In this document: one piece after another, positions 1-6,256 of the stretch
Layout of the letters: the number at the start of each line of letters is the position of its first letter
Position numbering within the stretch: the first letter of the stretch is position 1
Assembly (NCBI GenBank): GCA_019420045.1
Contig: JAHZHY010000246.1
Location: 3,366 to 20,180 of the forward strand
Direction of reading: 5' to 3'
Source of the DNA: Clostridiales bacterium
GTDB taxonomy: Bacteria > Bacillota > Clostridia > Oscillospirales > Butyricicoccaceae
DNA length: 16,815 nt
Made by a program: the position numbers and the translations under genes
The notes under the pieces: generated by a model
Database searches by the model: none
What the model was told of the DNA's origin: nothing
Seen by the model: only the letters and a program-made list of their open reading frames with translations

Positions 1-1
1 G

Positions 2-994
2 ACGCTGGGGAAAACCTATCCCGCCCTCCCCACACCGGTGCGGGAAGGCTACACCTTCACCGGCTGGTATACCGGCACTTCCTCCAGCGCCCAGCGGGTT
101 TCCGCCGGAGATGCGGTGCCTGCCACGCCCCCATCTTCCCTCTATGCCCATTGGGAGAAAATCCCTGTTACAGATTACACCGTTACCCTCCATGTGTATG
201 TGGACGGGAAAGAAACCGATGTGAGGGAATATGAAAATGAAAGCCCCAATTTCCGCATGAATCTGGAAGGGGCCATTCCCGGCTGCACCCTGGATGGGGC
301 GGAATCCAACTTTGCCTTTACCCGGGAAGGGGATATCCTGATTTTCCAGGGGATCACCGGCCCCTGCACCATCACGGCGTATTTCGTCTCCCCTGAAGAA
401 GAACTGCCCTCCGGCCTGCTGCAAAACTTCGTCTATGACAACTGGGCCTGGAAAGGCTATGACGATGTGGTTTCCAATCAATGGTTTTATGCCAATGTGC
501 GCTCTGCTACCCGGTTGGGTCTGATGCAGGGAGCCGAAAAAAGCCGCTTCTATCCCAGCAACCAGCTGACGGTGGCCGAAATGCTGGCCCTGGCCTGCCG
601 GGTCCATCTGCGCTACAACACCGGTGAAAGCGACCTGCCCAACACCGGCAACGGCCCCTGGTATCAGAAATATGTGGATTACGCCATGGAAAATGGACTG
701 ATCGACCGGTATTATGCCATGAACGCCCCGGCCGACCGGGATCTGTTCGCCCTGGTATTCAGCCGGGTGCTGCCCCAGAGCGCCCTGGAAGAGCGGAATC
801 CGGACATCTCCTTCGCGGACATTTCCTCCTGCCAGAATCCCCAGGCGGTGAAGCTGCTGGGGAAGGCGGGGATCATCGTGGGAAGCATCACCGAAAAAGG
901 CCGGGTCTATCAGCCCGCTTCTCCCATTCTCCGCTCGGAGGCCGCGGCCATCCTCACCCGCATCGCCGACCGTGACCTGCGCCAGATCATCTGA
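2..994 (+). CDS. C-terminal part of an InlB-repeat and SLH-domain surface protein (5' end outside window)
   Basis: The reading frame is open from base 2, so the start lies upstream. The first ~50 residues form one InlB B-type (Listeria-Bacteroides) repeat, with the typical GYTFTGWYT core near nt 47-75 and a closing LYAHW. A ~90-residue segment with beta-rich character follows (about nt 172-405) that I cannot assign. Three S-layer homology modules end the protein: about 458-615 (YDDV...NQWFY), 659-775 (degenerate) and 808-985 (FADI...RSEAA). SLH triplets normally bind pyruvylated secondary wall polymer, so this protein should be non-covalently anchored to the cell wall and display the upstream part outside. 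The second SLH module has ADRDLF where the usual ITRAE-like motif is expected. It ends at a TGA followed by a strong terminator. Family call is firm; the ligand or enzymatic role is unknown because the N-terminal portion is missing. Confidence 0.88.
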   Translation, partial: TLGKTYPALPTPVREGYTFTGWYTGTSSSAQRVSAGDAVPATPPSSLYAHWEKIPVTDYTVTLHVYVDGKETDVREYENESPNFRMNLEGAIPGCTLDGAESNFAFTREGDILIFQGITGPCTITAYFVSPEEELPSGLLQNFVYDNWAWKGYDDVVSNQWFYANVRSATRLGLMQGAEKSRFYPSNQLTVAEMLALACRVHLRYNTGESDLPNTGNGPWYQKYVDYAMENGLIDRYYAMNAPADRDLFALVFSRVLPQSALEERNPDISFADISSCQNPQAVKLLGKAGIIVGSITEKGRVYQPASPILRSEAAAILTRIADRDLRQII

Positions 995-1001
995 AATACC
1001 T

Positions 1002-1035
1002 GCCCCTCCGGAAAACGGAGGGGCATCTTTTTTTC
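1002..1035 (+). terminator. Rho-independent terminator after the SLH gene
   Basis: A perfect 9-bp GC-rich stem (GCCCCTCCG, 1002-1010, pairing with 1016-1024) closes a GAAAA loop. It is followed by a T-tract at about 1028-1034. It starts 7 nt after the stop codon and separates the SLH gene from the serpin. Confidence 0.92.
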
Positions 1036-1061
1036 TGGAACCTTCACCCGCTTCTTTCGTC
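1036..1061 (+). promoter_or_regulatory. Candidate ECF-sigma-type promoter of the serpin gene
   Basis: TGGAAC at 1036-1041 and CGTC at 1058-1061 are separated by 16 nt. This matches the AAC / CGT layout known for ECF sigma factors such as Bacillus SigW and SigM. Transcription would begin near 1068, giving a leader of about 20 nt before the ATG at 1089. I see no convincing sigma-A promoter between the terminator and this gene. Assignment rests on motif and position only. Confidence 0.5.
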
Positions 1062-1088
1062 TAATAAATCAGAAAAGAGGTGTTTGCT

Positions 1089-2423
1089 ATGAACCTTCCC
1101 AAGAAGCGGATTTTTTCTTTGATGGGCGGCATCCTTCTTCTGGCCGTGGCCGTCGGTGTTGTTTTCTTTTTCCGGGGCCGCTCCCCTTCGGAGGACTATG
1201 CTCTGGAAAAGGCCGATTATCCCCAGATGGCTTCCCACCCCAAAGGCAGCGCCTCCTCCCGGAAATGGGACGCCTGGCAGGAATCTCTCCAGGCTCTTCA
1301 GCCGGAAGACGGCTATGAGCGTGGGATGGAGGGATTTTTTCAGAAAAGCATCCCTCTGTTTCTCCAGAGCGAAGAGGGGGAAACAACGCTGTATTCTCCC
1401 CTCAATGTGTATATGGCTCTGGGGATGCTGGCCGAAACCACCGGTGGAGAAAGCCGGGAGGAAATTCTGACGGCACTGGGGCATGACTCCCTGGAAGACC
1501 TGCGCACCCAGGCCCGGAAGGTGTGGGAAGCCCACTACCGGGACGACGGCCTGGTGACCAGCATTCTGGCCAGCTCCCTGTGGCTGGACGAAAGCCTCCC
1601 CGCGGAGGAGGATACTCTCAAGCAGCTGGCCCAGACCTATTATGCTTCTTCCTATCAGGGAAAAATGGGAACGGAAAAAATGAACCGGGCCATCGGCAGC
1701 TGGATCGACGAGCAAACCGGCGGCCTGCTCTCCCAGATGACCAAAAACATTTCCTTCACCCCCCAGGATGTGCTGGCCCTGGTGACCACGGTGTATTTCA
1801 AAGCCCCTTGGGCACAGGAATTTGACCCATCCAGCACCACCTCCGGCACCTTTTATGGCTTGGAGGAAGAACTTCCCTCCCAGATGATGCACGACACCTA
1901 TACGGGGACCTATATCTGGGGAGAGCACTTTTCCGCCGTGGGGAAAGCCTTGGAAAGCAGCGGGGGCAGTATGTGGTTTGTGCTTCCCGATGAAGGAATC
2001 ACGCCCCAACAGCTGCTGGAGGACCCCCGGACAGCGGCGTTTCTCTCTGCGCCCCAGGCATGGCCAGAGGGGAAGGACATCACCGTCCACCTGACGCTGC
2101 CCAGGATGGACATTTCCTCTCAGACCGACCTGCTGGACAAGCTGGAAAAACTGGGTATCACCCAGGTGCTCTCCCCGGGCACCGCCGATTTTTCCCCGCT
2201 CACCTCCCAGAAAGGGCTTTGTCTCACCCAGGCCCAGCACGGCGTTCGGGTGAAAGCCGATGAAGAGGGAGTGGCTGCGGCGGCCTACACCACCATGGCC
2301 GCAGGCGCCGGAATGCCCCCGGAAGATGAAGTGGAATTTGTGCTTGACCGGCCTTTCCTTTTTGTCATCACCAGCAATGACGGCCTGCCCCTTTTTGTGG
2401 GTGCGGTCTACCGGCCCTCCTGA
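1089..2423 (+). CDS. Membrane-anchored serpin (serine protease inhibitor family)
   Basis: A 444-residue protein. The ATG at 1089 is chosen because AGAGG at 1076-1080 lies 8 nt upstream; the in-frame GTG at 1080 overlaps that site. An N-terminal hydrophobic segment (about residues 7-28) without a lipobox cysteine suggests a signal anchor, with the serpin fold outside the cell. Serpin hallmarks are SPLNVYMALGML, the AETTGGESREEI stretch, a TVYFKAPW segment, the hinge DEEGVAAAA (G394 as P15), DRPFLFVI and the C-terminal PLFVGAVYRP. The alanine-rich hinge without proline or charge is typical of inhibitory serpins, which trap serine or cysteine proteases by loop insertion. Counting from P15 puts the scissile bond near G408-M409, among small residues (AAGAG then MPP), compatible with elastase-like targets; the exact P1 is uncertain by a residue or so. 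It is a single-gene unit between two terminators. Family call is very sure; the target protease is not known. Confidence 0.95.
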   Translation: MNLPKKRIFSLMGGILLLAVAVGVVFFFRGRSPSEDYALEKADYPQMASHPKGSASSRKWDAWQESLQALQPEDGYERGMEGFFQKSIPLFLQSEEGETTLYSPLNVYMALGMLAETTGGESREEILTALGHDSLEDLRTQARKVWEAHYRDDGLVTSILASSLWLDESLPAEEDTLKQLAQTYYASSYQGKMGTEKMNRAIGSWIDEQTGGLLSQMTKNISFTPQDVLALVTTVYFKAPWAQEFDPSSTTSGTFYGLEEELPSQMMHDTYTGTYIWGEHFSAVGKALESSGGSMWFVLPDEGITPQQLLEDPRTAAFLSAPQAWPEGKDITVHLTLPRMDISSQTDLLDKLEKLGITQVLSPGTADFSPLTSQKGLCLTQAQHGVRVKADEEGVAAAAYTTMAAGAGMPPEDEVEFVLDRPFLFVITSNDGLPLFVGAVYRPS

Positions 2424-2436
2424 CAAACAACAATAT

Positions 2437-2475
2437 GGCCTGCTCTCATAGCAGAGGGCAGGCCGCTTTTCTTTT
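2437..2475 (+). terminator. Rho-independent terminator after the serpin gene
   Basis: An 11-bp stem with one G-T pair (GGCCTGCTCTC at 2437-2447 with 2454-2464) and a 6-nt loop. It is followed by TTTTCTTTT at 2467-2475. It closes the serpin transcription unit. Confidence 0.92.
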
Positions 2476-2535
2476 ATGGGGAAATTTTCTTCACTGAGGC
2501 ACTATTTCTTCATCAGGAACAAAAAAACTGCGTAC

Positions 2536-2564
2536 TTGTGGCTTTTTTGCTGTGGACCTATAAT
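2536..2564 (+). promoter_or_regulatory. Sigma-A-type promoter of the MATE/flavodoxin operon
   Basis: A perfect TATAAT -10 box at 2559-2564 sits 17 nt downstream of TTGTGG (2536-2541), a partial match to TTGACA. A transcript would begin near 2571, about 44 nt before the TTG start of the transporter gene. Confidence 0.7.
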
Positions 2565-2614
2565 AAAACAGCAGGGTAAACACCATCGAAACATTCCAGC
2601 GGGAGGGAACGCAT

Positions 2615-3994
2615 TTGCACCAGCAAAAACCCATGACAGAAGGCAAAATCGGCAAAACTTTGGCGGTTTTTGCTCTGCCCATTTTCTTAGGCAACTTATT
2701 TCAGCAACTGTATAACACGGCAGACTCCCTGATCGTGGGGAATTTCCTGGGCAGCGGCCCATTGGCGGCCGTCAGCTCCTCCAGTGCCCTGATCTTCATG
2801 CTCATCGGTTTTCTCAGCGGCATTTCCCTGGGAGCCGGTGTGGTGATCGCCCGGTACTTTGGCGCCCAGGAAACCAAAAAGATGAAAGCCGCTATCCACA
2901 CCACTGTGGCTTTTGGCCTGCTGGCCGGGATAGCCATGACCGCAATCGGCGTGCTTCTGACCCCTCAGATCCTCCAATGGATGGATACGCCCCAAAATGT
3001 GATGGCCGATTCCATCACCTATCTGCGGCTGTATTTCGCCGGGTCTCTGGGTTTTGTGATGTACAATATCTTTGTGGGCATCCTCCAGGCAGTGGGGGAC
3101 AGCAAACATCCCCTTTACTATCTGATGATCTCTTCGGTGATCAATGTGGTGCTGGATCTGTTTTTCATCGGCGTGCTTCATGCCGGTGTGGGCGGAGCCG
3201 CTCTGGCCACCGTCATCGCCCAGCTGATCAGCGCATTTCTTTGCCTTGTTCAGCTTGTGCGCACCAAGGACACTTTCCGCATTGAACTGAACAAGATCGC
3301 CCTGGACAAGGAAATGTTCCGGCAGATCATCCAGATCGGCCTGCCCTCTGGCGTGCAGAATTCCATTATCGCTTTTGCCAATGTGGTGATCCAGGCCAAC
3401 ATCAATGTGTTCGGGCCCATGGCCATGGCCGGTGTGGGAGCCTATTCCAAGGTGGAGGGTTTTGCCTTCCTCCCCATCAATAGCCTGACCATGGCGCTGA
3501 CCACCTTTGTGGGGCAGAACCTGGGGGCCGGGGAAACCCAGCGGGCCCGCCGGGGCGGCGCTCTGGGAATCGGGGCCGCTGTGCTGCTGGCCCAGAGCGT
3601 GGGGATCGTGGTATTTCTGTTTGCCCCTCATCTGATCCGGGCCTTTGACCAGAATCCCCAGGTGGTGGCTTTCGGCACCGAAAAGGCCCGCAGCGCGGCA
3701 CTGTTTTACTGTCTTCTGGCCTATTCCCACGGCGCATCGGCCGTGCTTCGGGGATCGGGACGCTCGGTGGCGCCTATGGTCATTCTGATGACCCTGTGGT
3801 GCGCCCTCCGCGTGGTGGCGCTGGCCATTCTGATCCCCCTGTTCCATAGCATCCAAGTGGTTTACTGGATCTATCCGGTCACATGGTTTTTGACTTCTTT
3901 GGTCTTCTGGTTTTATTTGCGAAAAAATCCTCTAGGTGTGGCATCTGTGAAAGTCATGCCTGAACGGAAAACAAGAAGGGAGAACGCAGCATGA
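2615..3994 (+). CDS. MATE family multidrug/cation antiporter
   Basis: A 459-residue integral membrane protein of usual MATE length with about twelve hydrophobic helices arranged as two similar halves (roughly residues 16-180 and 240-400). Family features include the N-terminal PIFLGNLFQQLYNTADSLIVG, GAGVVIARYFGA, LQAVGDSKHP in the first half, and LTTFVGQNLGAGE plus LRGSGRSVAPM in the second. MATE proteins expel drugs, dyes or metabolites using Na+ or H+ gradients; the substrate cannot be read from sequence. The TTG start is preferred because GGGAGG at 2601-2606 is 8 nt upstream, whereas the in-frame ATG at 2633 is 26 nt from it. The stop overlaps the next ATG (ATGA), so the flavodoxin-fold protein is translationally coupled. 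Confidence 0.95.
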   Translation: MHQQKPMTEGKIGKTLAVFALPIFLGNLFQQLYNTADSLIVGNFLGSGPLAAVSSSSALIFMLIGFLSGISLGAGVVIARYFGAQETKKMKAAIHTTVAFGLLAGIAMTAIGVLLTPQILQWMDTPQNVMADSITYLRLYFAGSLGFVMYNIFVGILQAVGDSKHPLYYLMISSVINVVLDLFFIGVLHAGVGGAALATVIAQLISAFLCLVQLVRTKDTFRIELNKIALDKEMFRQIIQIGLPSGVQNSIIAFANVVIQANINVFGPMAMAGVGAYSKVEGFAFLPINSLTMALTTFVGQNLGAGETQRARRGGALGIGAAVLLAQSVGIVVFLFAPHLIRAFDQNPQVVAFGTEKARSAALFYCLLAYSHGASAVLRGSGRSVAPMVILMTLWCALRVVALAILIPLFHSIQVVYWIYPVTWFLTSLVFWFYLRKNPLGVASVKVMPERKTRRENAA

Positions 3995-4536
3995 ACATTT
4001 TAATCCTCAACGGAAGCCCCCGGCACACAGGAAACACCCACAGCGCCCTGCGTTTTTTGGAGGAAAAACTTCACGATCTGGGAGCACAGACCCAGTTTGT
4101 GGATGTGTGCAATCTGAAGCTCACCGGTTGCCAGGCCTGTGACGCCTGTAAGAAAAACGGTGGCCGGTGCGTTATGGACGAAGACTCTGCACAGGTGATC
4201 GATCAGATCGCCCAGGCCGACGCCGTGGTCTTCGGCACTCCGGTTTACTGGTGGGGAATGTCTGCCCAGCTGAAAATGGTGGTGGATAAATTCTACTCTC
4301 AGGATGGCCCCTTCCACAAAATGAACAAGAAAATCGGCGTATTGGTGGTGGGAGCCAATGCACAGACCGATCCCCAATATGAGCTGATCGGCCGGCAATT
4401 CTCCTGCATCGCCGATTATCTGGGCTGGGAGACATCCTTCCAGCTGAGCTTTTCCGCATGGGAGGCCGGAGAAGTGATGAAACAGCCAGGCCTGGAGGAA
4501 AAGCTGAGCCAGGCTGCTGAAAAACTGATCAAATAA
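3991..4536 (+). CDS. Flavodoxin-fold NAD(P)H-dependent oxidoreductase with a four-cysteine motif
   Basis: A 181-residue protein of the NADPH-dependent FMN reductase / iron-sulfur flavoprotein group. The N-terminal ILNGSPRHTGNT loop binds FMN phosphate, and FGTPVYWWGMSAQLK (about residues 81-95) forms the isoalloxazine-side loop. Between them C47, C50, C53 and C60 have the spacing C-X2-C-X2-C-X6-C, like the compact cluster motif of Methanosarcina iron-sulfur flavoprotein, so a [4Fe-4S] centre is possible. Many relatives with similar cysteines are annotated only as flavodoxin family proteins. The protein is cytoplasmic with no signal peptide. Its ATG overlaps the stop of the MATE gene by 4 nt, suggesting co-expression, perhaps in redox or xenobiotic stress. 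Substrate unknown. Confidence 0.88.
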   Translation: MNILILNGSPRHTGNTHSALRFLEEKLHDLGAQTQFVDVCNLKLTGCQACDACKKNGGRCVMDEDSAQVIDQIAQADAVVFGTPVYWWGMSAQLKMVVDKFYSQDGPFHKMNKKIGVLVVGANAQTDPQYELIGRQFSCIADYLGWETSFQLSFSAWEAGEVMKQPGLEEKLSQAAEKLIK

Positions 4537-4562
4537 ATATCCGTATACTCCCCGATTCCGAA

Positions 4563-4587
4563 AGGCCCGCCAAAATGGCGGGTCTTT
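4563..4587 (+). repeat. 25-nt hairpin repeat, copy A (terminator of the MATE/flavodoxin operon)
   Basis: This 25-nt stretch is identical to 4769-4793. It folds into a 9-bp stem (4564-4572 with 4576-4584, one G-T pair) with an AAA loop and a short TTT tail. The T-tract is weak (TTTAAC), so termination may be partial, which may be why another hairpin follows. Confidence 0.85.
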
Positions 4588-4593
4588 AACATG

Positions 4594-4628
4594 TCGGAAA
4601 AGTGGCAAAAGCCACTTTTCCGAGTTTT
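4594..4628 (+). terminator. Perfect 13-bp hairpin with short T-tract
   Basis: TCGGAAAAGTGGC (4594-4606) pairs perfectly with 4611-4623 around an AAAA loop and is followed by G plus TTTTT (4625-4629). It can act as a back-up terminator for the flavodoxin gene. Because it is so symmetrical it could also be part of a structured RNA or repeat element. Confidence 0.65.
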
Positions 4629-4680
4629 TGCAAGGGGCTGCATGCACACCTTCGGCGCACACTTGCCCCTTGAGAGGTAC

Positions 4681-4709
4681 AAAAAGCCACGCACAGGTCG
4701 CGGCTTTTT
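4681..4709 (+). terminator. Terminator-like hairpin ending in TTTTT
   Basis: AAAAAGCC (4681-4688) pairs with GGCTTTTT (4702-4709) around a 13-nt loop. The T-run lies in the 3' arm, as in bidirectional terminators. No gene lies just upstream, so it would end only read-through or a small RNA started within this gap. Confidence 0.4.
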
Positions 4710-4768
4710 GCAAATTGATAAAAAATAGAGCAAACAATCTTTCCCTATATCGGTTTTTCGACAAACTG

Positions 4769-4800
4769 AGGCCCGCCAAAATGGCGGGTCTTTTTGTTTT
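4769..4800 (+). terminator. 25-nt hairpin repeat, copy B, with full T-tract
   Basis: The same 25-nt unit as 4563-4587 recurs here at 4769-4793 and continues into TTTTTGTTTT (4791-4800), making a strong intrinsic terminator. No protein-coding gene lies between the two copies, so what this second terminator stops is unclear. Confidence 0.8.
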
Positions 4801-4930
4801 ATTGGTCATTTGAGGGGGCAAACCAAGTACCCAGGGCGGGAAAATTTTTGTTTCTCCCCCTAGGATTTTTCCCCTCCCTTTGGTACACTGTAAGAGCGTG
4901 AGCAACAGAACATCCCATGGGGGGAATGCT

Positions 4931-6235
4931 ATGAATTTATCCATCGAAACAGGAATTCCGGCGCTGACGGTGTTTTTGCAGGGGCTTCTCAGTTTCTTTT
5001 CCCCTTGCGTACTGCCGCTGGTGCCTTTGTATGTGAGTTATCTGGCGGGCGGGGCCAGGACAGAGCCTGACGGCACTCTGTCTTATCCCCGGGGAAGAGT
5101 GATGGTCAACACCTTCTGCTTTGTGCTGGGGGTCAGCTTCGCCTTCTTTTCCCTGGGGTTGGGTTTTTCCGCCCTGGGCCGGTTCTTTTCAGGAAACCGG
5201 ATGCTTTTTGCCCGCATCAGCGGTATGCTCATGATCTTTCTGGGCATTTATCAAACAGGTTTCCTGGGCAAAAGCCAGAAGCTGGAGCAGGAAAAACGGT
5301 TTCACCTCCGGCTGGACAAACTGCCCATGAACCCCTTTGTGGCCTGGCTTCTGGGTTTCACCTTCAGCTTTGCCTGGACGCCCTGCGTGGGCCCGGCCCT
5401 GGCCAGTGTGCTGCTGATGGTCTCCACCGCCGCCTCTCCCGCTTCCGGCTACCTGCTCATCGGGGTCTATACCCTGGGCTTTGTGATTCCCTTTCTCCTG
5501 GTGGGTCTCTTCACCTCCCAGGTGCTGGATTTTTTCAAACGCCATGGAAAAGTGATGGCCTATTCGGTGAAAATCGGCGCTGTGCTCATGATTTTGCTGG
5601 GCGTTATGACCCTCACCGGCTTTATGAACGGCATCACCGGCTATCTTTCCTCCTTCACGGGCGGAAGCACAGCCCAGACCCAGGAACAGACGGCATCCCA
5701 GGAGCAGGAAAAAGAAGAGGAGGCCGGAAAAGAATCAGAAGAGGAGAAAGAAAACCAGGATTCTGCTGCTCGGGAACTTCCCGACGCCCCGGATTTTACC
5801 CTCACCGACCAGAACGGCGTGCGCCACACCCTGTCCGATTACAAAGGGAAAGTGGTGCTGCTCAACTTCTGGGCCACCTGGTGTGGTCCCTGTAAAATGG
5901 AAATGCCCGATCTTCAGGCGGTGTATGAGGACTACGGCAAAAACCAGGAGGATGTGGTGATTCTGGGCGTGGCCAATCCCAAAACCTCCTCCCAGCCTCA
6001 GAACGCCGATGTGACCACAGAGGAAGTGGTGTCCTTTCTGGAAGAAGGAGGATACACCTATCCCACGGCCATGGATGAGACCGGCCAGGTGTTCCTGCAA
6101 TACGGTGTCTCGGCCTTTCCCACCACCTTTATGATCACAGAAGAGGGAAAGGTCTATGGCTATGCCACCGGCACACTGACCCGGGGCACCATGGAAAACT
6201 TCATCTCCCAGACCAAACAGGCCGGGGAAAAATAA
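4931..6235 (+). CDS. CcdA-TlpA fusion: thiol/disulfide electron transporter with thioredoxin-like domain
   Basis: A 434-residue two-domain protein. Residues 1-230 form a six-helix CcdA/DsbD-beta membrane unit with the two signature cysteines in FSPCVLPLVP (C26) and WTPCVGPAL (C152), which pass electrons from cytoplasmic thioredoxin across the membrane. A Glu/Gln/Lys-rich flexible linker (about 246-282) leads to an extracytoplasmic TlpA/ResA-type redoxin domain with WATWCGPC (active cysteines C318 and C321) and a cis-Pro region FPTTFMI. The fusion supplies donor and acceptor in one chain and should keep outside proteins or small thiols reduced. No cytochrome c or methionine sulfoxide reductase gene is adjacent, so the client is unknown. 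The ATG at 4931 follows a G-rich site (4919-4924, 6 nt away) and gives the normal CcdA N-terminus. The next gene begins 21 nt downstream. Confidence 0.93.
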   Translation: MNLSIETGIPALTVFLQGLLSFFSPCVLPLVPLYVSYLAGGARTEPDGTLSYPRGRVMVNTFCFVLGVSFAFFSLGLGFSALGRFFSGNRMLFARISGMLMIFLGIYQTGFLGKSQKLEQEKRFHLRLDKLPMNPFVAWLLGFTFSFAWTPCVGPALASVLLMVSTAASPASGYLLIGVYTLGFVIPFLLVGLFTSQVLDFFKRHGKVMAYSVKIGAVLMILLGVMTLTGFMNGITGYLSSFTGGSTAQTQEQTASQEQEKEEEAGKESEEEKENQDSAARELPDAPDFTLTDQNGVRHTLSDYKGKVVLLNFWATWCGPCKMEMPDLQAVYEDYGKNQEDVVILGVANPKTSSQPQNADVTTEEVVSFLEEGGYTYPTAMDETGQVFLQYGVSAFPTTFMITEEGKVYGYATGTLTRGTMENFISQTKQAGEK

Positions 6236-6256
6236 AGAAAGAGAGAATGGGGAAGA

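Larger units (their letters stand above)
4537..4930 (+). other. 394-nt gene-free region with serial hairpins
   Basis: No credible gene lies here. In order it holds terminator hairpin copy A (4564-4587), a perfect 13-bp hairpin (4594-4623), an 8-bp stem with a 26-nt loop (4631-4638 with 4665-4672), an 8-bp hairpin with AAAAAGCC/GGCTTTTT arms (4681-4709), and an AT-rich stretch (4711-4768). Terminator copy B follows (4770-4800). The rest (4801-4930) is a leader for the next gene. TACACT at 4884-4889 could be a -10 box, but I see no good -35 partner. The region may be a small structured RNA locus, a remnant of a repeated intergenic element, or simply redundant terminators. Confidence 0.6.

Noticed and set aside
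1044..2426. Long open frame on the minus strand opposite the serpin gene (460 codons)
   Set aside because: It is a mirror of the GC-rich serpin coding frame, has low-complexity Gly/His/Arg-rich translation, no family motif and no ribosome binding site.
2696..3856. Long minus-strand open frame opposite the MATE gene (386 codons)
   Set aside because: His/Gly/Gln-rich antisense shadow of a clear transporter gene, with no recognisable domain.
4628..4813. A 61-codon plus-strand frame in the hairpin-rich gap
   Set aside because: It runs through the hairpins and terminator copy B, has no ribosome binding site, and its translation looks like read-through of the repeat.
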